A stretch of DNA of 64,000 nucleotides. It comes from Sphingomonas gilva. Lineage in GTDB: Bacteria; Pseudomonadota; Alphaproteobacteria; Sphingomonadales; Sphingomonadaceae. The stretch covers positions 62,001-126,000 of the forward strand of contig NZ_QWLV01000005.1 in the NCBI RefSeq assembly GCF_003515075.1, read 5' to 3'. A program made the position numbers and the translations under genes. The notes under the pieces were generated by a model. It was not told where the DNA came from and made no database searches. It saw nothing but the letters and a program-made list of their open reading frames with translations. Positions 58,457 to 64,000 of this stretch are shown in pieces (position 1 is the stretch's first letter; every line of letters starts with the position of its first letter).

Positions 58457-59197
58457 TTGTCGCTGCGTGAACTGGCGGGGCCGCTGGCGAAGGAAGACCC
58501 GACACCGCTCTACCTGCAGCTGCAGCGCGTGCTGCGCGATGCGATCGCCGAGCGCCATGTCGAGGCGAAGGGCGCCATCCCGACCGAACGCGAGCTCGCC
58601 AACGATTTCGACGTGTCGCGCATCACCGTGCGCAAGGCGGTCGACGGGCTTGTCGGAGAGGGGCTGCTGACGCGGCGGCGCGGCGCGGGCACCTTCGTCA
58701 CCGACACGCGGGTCGAGAAGATCTTCTCCAAGCTGTCGTCCTTCTCGGAGGACATGATCTCGCGCGGGCGGCGTCCGTCGAGCAGCTGGGTCAGCCGCGC
58801 GGGCGGCGCGGTGACGCCGGAGGAGGCGCTGTCGCTCGGGTTGTCGCCGGGCTCGCTGGTCTATCGCTTCCAGCGCATCCGCTATGCCGACGACGTCTCG
58901 ATGGCGCTCGAATATTCGACCATCCCCGGATATTGCCTGCCGTCGGTCGATGTCGTCGAGCATTCGCTCTACGACGCGCTCGAACGTCACGGCCACCGCC
59001 CCGTCCGCGCGCTGCAGCGGCTGCGCGCGGTCGCCTTCAGCGCGGAGCAGGCCGAGCAGCTCGGTATCGAGGCCGGGCAGCCGGGGCTGTTCATCGAACG
59101 GCGCGGCTTCCTTGCCGACGGGCGGGCGGCGGAGTTCACCCAATCCTATTATCGCGGCGACGCCTATGACGTGGTGGCGGAGCTCAACGCGCCCTAG
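58457..59197 (+). CDS. GntR/HutC-family regulator (NagR/NagQ-like)
   Basis: 246 residues. N-terminal winged HTH: PLYLQLQRVLRDAIAERHVE, AIPTERELANDFDVSRITVR, KAVDGLVGEGLLTRRRGAGT; C-terminal UTRA effector domain: SLVYRFQRIRYADDVSMALE, and GLFIERRGFLADGRAAEFTQ, SYYRGDAYDV. UTRA regulators beside GlcNAc genes respond to GlcNAc phosphates. TTG 58457 has AAGGAA 6 bp upstream and starts at the SLREL typical of the family; GTG 58442 or TTG 58415 are alternatives. The stop overlaps the halogenase stop on the other strand. Confidence 0.85.
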   Translation: MSLRELAGPLAKEDPTPLYLQLQRVLRDAIAERHVEAKGAIPTERELANDFDVSRITVRKAVDGLVGEGLLTRRRGAGTFVTDTRVEKIFSKLSSFSEDMISRGRRPSSSWVSRAGGAVTPEEALSLGLSPGSLVYRFQRIRYADDVSMALEYSTIPGYCLPSVDVVEHSLYDALERHGHRPVRALQRLRAVAFSAEQAEQLGIEAGQPGLFIERRGFLADGRAAEFTQSYYRGDAYDVVAELNAP

Positions 59198-60666
59198 GCG
59201 CCGCAATGCGCGGCGATGAAGTCGGCGTGACCTGGCAGCCCGGCGATCATCTGGGCGCAGCGGGCCTCCAGCGCCGCGATGCGATCGCGCACGAGCTTGC
59301 CGTCCAGCGCGCCGACCAAGGGATGATAAGCCGACGCCGCGCAGCCCTGGCCGGTGAGGATGGCGTACCAGTTGGTCGGGCCGAACAGATCTCCCCGCTC
59401 GTACAGGACTGTCCCCGTCGCGCGGAACACCGCGATACGCTCGGCAAGGCTTTCGGGCAGCGGCGCTTCGCCGATCGCGCGCCAGAAGGGCGTATCGATG
59501 CCCGAGGCGACCGCGTAATGTGCGACGACGAAGTCGCGCACGCCTTCATATTCCGCCTGGGCTTCGCGATTGAACCGCTCGGCCAGCCGCGGATCGACAT
59601 GATCGCCGGGGAACAGCGCGAGCAACCGGATGATCGCGGTCTGGATCAAGTGGATCGACGTCGATTCGAGCGGTTCGAGGAACCCGCCCGCCAGCCCGAT
59701 CGCGACGCAGTTGCGGTTCCAGAACAGGCGGCGATGCCCGGCGGTGAAGCGCAGCCTGTTGGGCTCGGCGAGCGGCTCGCCGTCCACCCGCGCCGCCAGC
59801 AGGGAGGCGGCCTCGTCATCGCCCAAAAAGCTGCTGCAATAGACATAGCCGTTGCCGGTGCGGTGCTGGAGGGGAATGCGCCATTGCCACCCCGCCTCGC
59901 GCGCAGTCGAGCGGGTGAACGGCGCGGGATCGGCGATGCGCGCGGTGGGCAGGGCGACGGCGCGATCGCAGGGCAGCCAGCATGTCCAGTCGACATAGCC
60001 GGTCTCCAGCGCCCCTTCGATCAGCAGCCCGCGAAATCCCGAGCAATCGACGAACAGGTCGCCCGCCACGGCCGCGCCCGAAGCGAGACGCACCGCCGCG
60101 ATGTCGCCCGATTCGCCATCGCGCTCGACCGCGGTCACCTCGCCCTCGATCCGCGCCACGCCGCGCGCCTCGGCATATCCGCGCAGGAACGTCGCATAGC
60201 GCGCCGCATCGAAGTGGAAGGCGTGGTGGAGTGGACCGTGGCGCGTGTCCCGGGCGAAGCGTCCCTCACGCGCGGCGGCGGTTTCGGGATTGATCCGCGC
60301 GATATCGGGATCGCCGCCTTCAGCCAGGTGGCGCAGCCAGACATGGTGGAAATCGGCGCCCGCCATGTCCGGCCCGAGAAAGCCGAAGGGGTGGAAGTAG
60401 CGCGATCCTTCGCCGTTCCAGCCGACGAATTCGATCCCCAGCTTGAAGCTGCCCGACGTCGCGCGGACGAATTCGTCCTCGTCGATGCGCAGGTAGCGGT
60501 TGAAGTCGCGGATCGGCGGCACGGTCGCTTCGCCGACGCCGACCGTCCCGATCGAGGCGGATTCGATCAGGGTGATGGCGTGCGTCGTGCCCAGCCCGCG
60601 TGCGAGCGCCGCGGCCGCCATCCAGCCCGCGGTGCCGCCGCCGACGATGACGACGCGCCGGATCAC
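59194..60666 (-). CDS. Flavin-dependent tryptophan halogenase family protein
   Basis: 490 residues. FAD motif VVIVGGGTAGWMAAAALARG, GTVGVGEATVPPIRDFNRYL, then GSFKLGIEFVGW with the Lys of the catalytic Lys-Glu pair, the halogenase WxWxIP motif in AGWQWRIPLQHRTGNG, and FLEPLESTSIHL. The true substrate of these receptor-linked members is unknown. GTG 60666 starts at the FAD motif and overlaps the stop of the upstream gene. Third of three tandem family members, in an operon running from the TonB-dependent receptor side. Confidence 0.87.
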   Translation of the reverse strand: MIRRVVIVGGGTAGWMAAAALARGLGTTHAITLIESASIGTVGVGEATVPPIRDFNRYLRIDEDEFVRATSGSFKLGIEFVGWNGEGSRYFHPFGFLGPDMAGADFHHVWLRHLAEGGDPDIARINPETAAAREGRFARDTRHGPLHHAFHFDAARYATFLRGYAEARGVARIEGEVTAVERDGESGDIAAVRLASGAAVAGDLFVDCSGFRGLLIEGALETGYVDWTCWLPCDRAVALPTARIADPAPFTRSTAREAGWQWRIPLQHRTGNGYVYCSSFLGDDEAASLLAARVDGEPLAEPNRLRFTAGHRRLFWNRNCVAIGLAGGFLEPLESTSIHLIQTAIIRLLALFPGDHVDPRLAERFNREAQAEYEGVRDFVVAHYAVASGIDTPFWRAIGEAPLPESLAERIAVFRATGTVLYERGDLFGPTNWYAILTGQGCAASAYHPLVGALDGKLVRDRIAALEARCAQMIAGLPGHADFIAAHCGA

Positions 60667-62108
60667 GCCGCCTCGCGTGCCGCCTGGTGAGGGATCATCG
60701 CATCCACCTTCTGCTTCACCCCCGAAAGCATCGCCTGCAGCCGTCCGATCAGCTCGGCGTCGGGCAGCCGATCGGCCTGCGGATCCCATGAACGCGGGAC
60801 AATGCCGTGGCCGATCAACGACGCGTACCAGCTATCGGCATTGAAGCTCTCGTGATTATGCTGGGCCAGCATCGCGCGCGCGCCGAACAGGTCGATCTTG
60901 GCGGCAAGCTCGGCCGAGACGGGCGCGCCACGCGCCGCGTCCCAGAAGTCTTCACCGGCGCGACCGTTCAGATGGTAATGCGCCGCCTGAAAATCGCGCA
61001 CGCGCGCCAGATGCGCGACGACATCCTCGTTGAAGATGCCTGCCTCCACCATGTTCTCGCGATCGACCGGCAGCAGCGATATCAGGTGCGATATCGCTAT
61101 CTGATGGCGGTGCAGTTCGACCGCGTCGATCGGATCGCCGCCCGCCGCCGCTGCGCCGATCGCCACGCAATTGCCGATCCAGGGCCGCTCGCGGATGCGG
61201 TCGCCGATATGGCGCAGCGCGATATCCGCCTTCCCTGTCTGCGCGCGGAGCAGCCGCGCCGCCTCGTCGTCGCTCATCGTGTCGCCGGCATAGGCCAAGG
61301 CGACGCCGGTGCGGCTCGCCAGCGGAAACAGCCCCACCCAGCCCGCGCGATGGGCGGCGATGCGGCTGTAGAGCGGCAGCGGCGCGAGCGGCGGCGCGCT
61401 CGCAGTCAGCATCCGGTCGCACGGCGATCCGCGGCCGGCGACATATCGGGGCGCGGGATCGAGCGCGCCGATCAACGCGCCCGCGCCGTCACCCGCGTCG
61501 ACATAAAGGTCCGCCTCGATCGTCTGTCCGTCGGAAAGCCGGACTCGTGAAACATGGCCCTCCGCAGCCTCGGCGCACGGCGCTGGATCGCGCAGCGCCT
61601 TGATCCCCATCCGCGCCGCATGCCGCGCGAGCAACCTTTGATAGCCAGCCGCGTCGAGGTGATAGCCATGCGGCCCCGCCGGATCGATCCGGCCCAGCCG
61701 CGCGCCCGCCGCGGCCGCGTTGAACGCCTCGAACCCGACGCGCAGGCCGCCGGCGCGCGCGCGGACCCAGAGGGGCGCAAAGGGCAGATCGCCGATCGCC
61801 TCGCCGGTCTCGCCATAGCCATGGATGAACGCGTCCTCGCCGCCCGACCAGCCGGCGAACTGCTGCCCCAGCGAGAAGCCCGCATCGGCATGGCGTATCA
61901 ACTCGGCGTCGCCGATGCCCAGCAGCCGGTGGAACCGGGCGAGGTCGGGCAGCGCGGCGACGACGTCGTGCGACGGTCCGGCGGAGGGAGTCTCCACCAC
62001 CGTCACCGCCAGACCGGTCGCGGCGAAGGCGCGGTGCAGCGCGATCGCCGCCAGCCATAGCGGCGGGCCGCGCCCGACGATCGCCACGCTGCGGACGGGG
62101 CGGGCCAT
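60663..62108 (-). CDS. Divergent halogenase-like flavoprotein, key motifs altered
   Basis: 481 residues aligned in length with its neighbours, but with motifs lost. The FAD loop reads VAIVGRGPPLWLAAIALHRA, not GGGTAGW; the GEAT motif is replaced near PSAGPSHDVVAALPDLARFH; the WxWxIP region reads AHRAGWVGLFPLASRTGVAL. Kept: SLGQQFAGWSG, GYHLDAAGYQRLL, DLYVDAGDGAGAL, GNCVAIGAAA. It probably cannot halogenate and may be a non-catalytic partner or have another activity. ATG 62108. Confidence 0.75.
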   Translation of the reverse strand: MARPVRSVAIVGRGPPLWLAAIALHRAFAATGLAVTVVETPSAGPSHDVVAALPDLARFHRLLGIGDAELIRHADAGFSLGQQFAGWSGGEDAFIHGYGETGEAIGDLPFAPLWVRARAGGLRVGFEAFNAAAAGARLGRIDPAGPHGYHLDAAGYQRLLARHAARMGIKALRDPAPCAEAAEGHVSRVRLSDGQTIEADLYVDAGDGAGALIGALDPAPRYVAGRGSPCDRMLTASAPPLAPLPLYSRIAAHRAGWVGLFPLASRTGVALAYAGDTMSDDEAARLLRAQTGKADIALRHIGDRIRERPWIGNCVAIGAAAAGGDPIDAVELHRHQIAISHLISLLPVDRENMVEAGIFNEDVVAHLARVRDFQAAHYHLNGRAGEDFWDAARGAPVSAELAAKIDLFGARAMLAQHNHESFNADSWYASLIGHGIVPRSWDPQADRLPDAELIGRLQAMLSGVKQKVDAMIPHQAAREAA

Positions 62109-62110
62109 CG

Positions 62111-63628
62111 TCACGCGGGAAGCGGGTCCGCCGGGCAATAGCCGCGGACGAACTCGTCATGGCCGGGCATCGCCTGCACGCCCGCTTCGATATCCGCGCG
62201 CAGCGATCTGAGCCGCTGAACCAGATCGGCCGATGGCAGGCGATCGGCCAGCCGGTCATGGCCTTGGGGAACGACATTCTGTCCGACGAACACAGCGTGC
62301 CAGCTCGGCGCGCCGAACAGCCCGTCGCGATAGGTCGCGACATGGCCGCGATGACGGAAACGCTCGATCTTGGCCGTCAGCGTATCGGGCAGCGCCATTT
62401 CCCGGCAGTGCCGCCACAGCTCGGAATCTTCGCGCTGGTTGGCGTGATAATGGAGGATCAGGAAATCGCGAATCCGGTCATATTCGACGTCGATCGTGCG
62501 GTTGAACTCGGCGACGAGCGCAGGATCGGGACGGCGGCCGCCCGGCAGCAGCGTCAGCAAATAGATGATCCCCATCTGCACCAGGTAGATGCTGGTCGAT
62601 TCGAGCGGCTCGAGGAAGCCGCTGGCCAGCCCGATCGCGACGCAATTATGCTTCCACGATAGCGCGCGCTTGCCCGCCTCGAAGCGCAGCACGCGCGGAG
62701 ACGCCTGCGCCGCGCCGTCGAGATTGGCGAGCAGCGTCTCCGCCACCTCGTCGTCGCCGATATGCGCGCTCGAATAGACGATGCCGTTCCCCGTGCGGTG
62801 CTGCAGCGGGATGCGCCACTGCCAGCCCGCCTTGCGTGCGGTCGATCGCGTATAGGGGGTAAAGGCGCCGGCGCGATCGCATGGAACCGCCTGGGCGCGG
62901 TCGCACGGCAGCCACTCCGCCCAGCTTTCGAACGGCACGCCCAGCGTCTGGCCGATCAGCAGCGCCCTGAAGCCCGAGCAATCGACGAACAGGTCGCCCG
63001 CGATCACCGCGCCTGAGGCGAGCGCGACCGAGGCGATGCCGTCATCGCGCTCATCGCGCGCGACATCGACGATCCGCCCCTCGATCCGTTCGAGCCCGCG
63101 CGCCTCCGCCCAGCCACGCAGGAAGCGGGCGTAGAGGAAGGCGTCGAGATGATAGGCATAGGAATAGGCGGTGCGGATATCGGGCGCCCCGCCGCTCTCC
63201 GGCTTGGTGAAGCGATCTGCCTTCGCCGCGGCGATAGGAAAGCAATAGTCCGAAAGCGCCTCCGCATGGCCGGTCGCCCGCGCGCGCGACCAATATTGGA
63301 AGAAGTCGGCGTCGCCGATCGGCCGGCCGAAGGTGCCGAACGGATGGATATAGCTCTCGCCGGGCTTGCCCCAGCCGACGAACTCGATGCCCAGCTTGAA
63401 CGTCGCCTGCGTGGCCCGCATGAATGCGACCTCGTCGATGCCGACGAAATCGTTGAACTCTTTCATCTGTGGCAGCGTCGCCTCGCCGACGCCCACCGTG
63501 CCGATCTCGTCGGATTCGATCAGGCGAACGCGGTAGCGGCGGGGATCCAGCTTGGCGATCAGCGCCGCGGCGCACATCCAGCCGGAGGTGCCGCCGCCGA
63601 CGATGACGATATCAACCGGTTTGCTCAT
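62111..63628 (-). CDS. Flavin-dependent tryptophan halogenase family protein
   Basis: 505 residues. DIVIVGGGTSGWMCAAALIA (FAD), GTVGVGEATLPQMKEFNDFV, ATFKLGIEFVGWGKPGESYI, GWQWRIPLQHRTGNGIVYSS (WxWxIP) and ASGFLEPLESTSIYLVQMGI. All halogenase motifs are present. Such genes stand in rows next to TonB-dependent receptor genes in sphingomonads, caulobacters and xanthomonads and are co-regulated with carbohydrate use; the substrate is unproven. First of three tandem genes. Confidence 0.88.
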   Translation of the reverse strand: MSKPVDIVIVGGGTSGWMCAAALIAKLDPRRYRVRLIESDEIGTVGVGEATLPQMKEFNDFVGIDEVAFMRATQATFKLGIEFVGWGKPGESYIHPFGTFGRPIGDADFFQYWSRARATGHAEALSDYCFPIAAAKADRFTKPESGGAPDIRTAYSYAYHLDAFLYARFLRGWAEARGLERIEGRIVDVARDERDDGIASVALASGAVIAGDLFVDCSGFRALLIGQTLGVPFESWAEWLPCDRAQAVPCDRAGAFTPYTRSTARKAGWQWRIPLQHRTGNGIVYSSAHIGDDEVAETLLANLDGAAQASPRVLRFEAGKRALSWKHNCVAIGLASGFLEPLESTSIYLVQMGIIYLLTLLPGGRRPDPALVAEFNRTIDVEYDRIRDFLILHYHANQREDSELWRHCREMALPDTLTAKIERFRHRGHVATYRDGLFGAPSWHAVFVGQNVVPQGHDRLADRLPSADLVQRLRSLRADIEAGVQAMPGHDEFVRGYCPADPLPA

Positions 63629-63714
63629 CCGCCGATCAGACTAGAGGCGCTGTCGCCATGGTAAAGGGGCTTGGCCGGAAGACGCTACGTCCCCCGGCCG
63701 CGCCCCCTTGGCCT

Positions 63715-64000
63715 TCACAACGTCACGCGGATGCCCGCCTGCACGCGCCGATCGTTCTTGAACCAGGACGCGGGCTTGAGCGTGCCGTCGCTGTCGATCT
63801 GCTGCTTCAACACCGTATCGGTGCCGAGCAGATTGCTGCCCTGTACGCTCAACTCCATCCAGTCGGTCACCCGGTAGCGGATCGAGGCGTCGAAGAAGCC
63901 CGCTGAATCCTGCCACATCGGCAGGCCCACGCAGCAATCGACCGCGGTGACGAGATATTCGGATCGCCAGTTATAGGCCGCGCGCACCGACAGCCGGCCC
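63715..64000 (-). CDS. TonB-dependent receptor, C-terminal end (partial)
   Basis: The last ~95 residues of an outer-membrane beta barrel; the frame is open at the window edge. Seen: RAAYNWRSEYLVTAVDCCVG, DASIRYRVTDWMELSVQGSN, LLGTDTVLKQ and RRVQAGIRVTL at the end, a typical last barrel strand. It imports a substrate across the outer membrane with TonB energy; the neighbours suggest chitooligosaccharides. The stop is at 63715, 87 bp before the halogenase operon, which runs on the same strand. Confidence 0.85.
   Translation of the reverse strand, partial: GRLSVRAAYNWRSEYLVTAVDCCVGLPMWQDSAGFFDASIRYRVTDWMELSVQGSNLLGTDTVLKQQIDSDGTLKPASWFKNDRRVQAGIRVTL

Noticed and set aside
59206..60690. 494-codon plus-strand frame over the halogenase gene
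   Set aside because: Shadow frame; the WxWxIP and FAD motifs are on the minus strand.

Overview
The window is high-GC alphaproteobacterial chromosome, most probably from Sphingomonadales. This is inferred from the XrtA exosortase exopolysaccharide genes, the GC-rich palindromic repeats between genes, the tandem tryptophan-halogenase genes next to a TonB-dependent receptor, and the tRNA-Met sequence.

Layout. (1) 1-3965: the end of an exopolysaccharide cluster, with a partial sugar transferase, an exosortase A/EpsI fusion (xrtA) and its amidotransferase. (2) 3978-45115: a complete Mu-like transposable prophage of 41,138 bp. Its ends can be read to the base: 5'-TG...CA-3' termini with related inverted sequences, flanked by a 5-bp CCCGC duplication. 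It sits inside a palindromic repeat downstream of the amidotransferase gene. (3) 45121-64000: host sequence again. This has a MAPEG protein, a Nudix-DUF47 fusion with a phosphate transporter, a methyltransferase, alanine dehydrogenase with a divergent Lrp regulator, a Kup potassium transporter, a 2H phosphoesterase, tRNA-Met and thioredoxin reductase. It ends in a chitin/N-acetylglucosamine locus: GH16 remnant, GH20, GH18, GntR regulator, three flavin-halogenase-like genes and the end of a TonB-dependent receptor.

Prophage organisation. A leftward immunity operon (4357-6209: HTH proteins, a lipoprotein, a small hypothetical protein) diverges from a rightward early operon across an operator-like palindrome. 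The early operon encodes a Ner-like protein, a ParB-like protein, many small proteins, an HNH protein, MuA transposase, MuB ATPase, a DnaA domain IV-like protein, GemA and a Mor-type activator. Then come lysis (GH108 endolysin, nested spanins, holin-like protein), packaging and head genes (gp25-gp37 equivalents), and contractile-tail genes (gp38 to the fibre). Nearly all genes are coupled by ATGA, GTGA or TTGA overlaps.

Most notable points. A perfect 16-bp palindrome (CCTGACA-WW-TGTCAGG) occurs before the first lysis gene and before the protease/scaffold gene, with the same downstream box and the same distance to a start codon that lacks a Shine-Dalgarno; this looks like a two-promoter late regulon with leaderless messages. 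The MuF head protein carries a nuclease-like middle region and a C-terminal ADP-ribosyltransferase, so it may be an injected effector. A 1240-residue fibre-like protein ends in a PhoD-type phosphatase domain. A G13 tract, a tRNA-like cloverleaf and a CCCTTTG frameshift site are also present.
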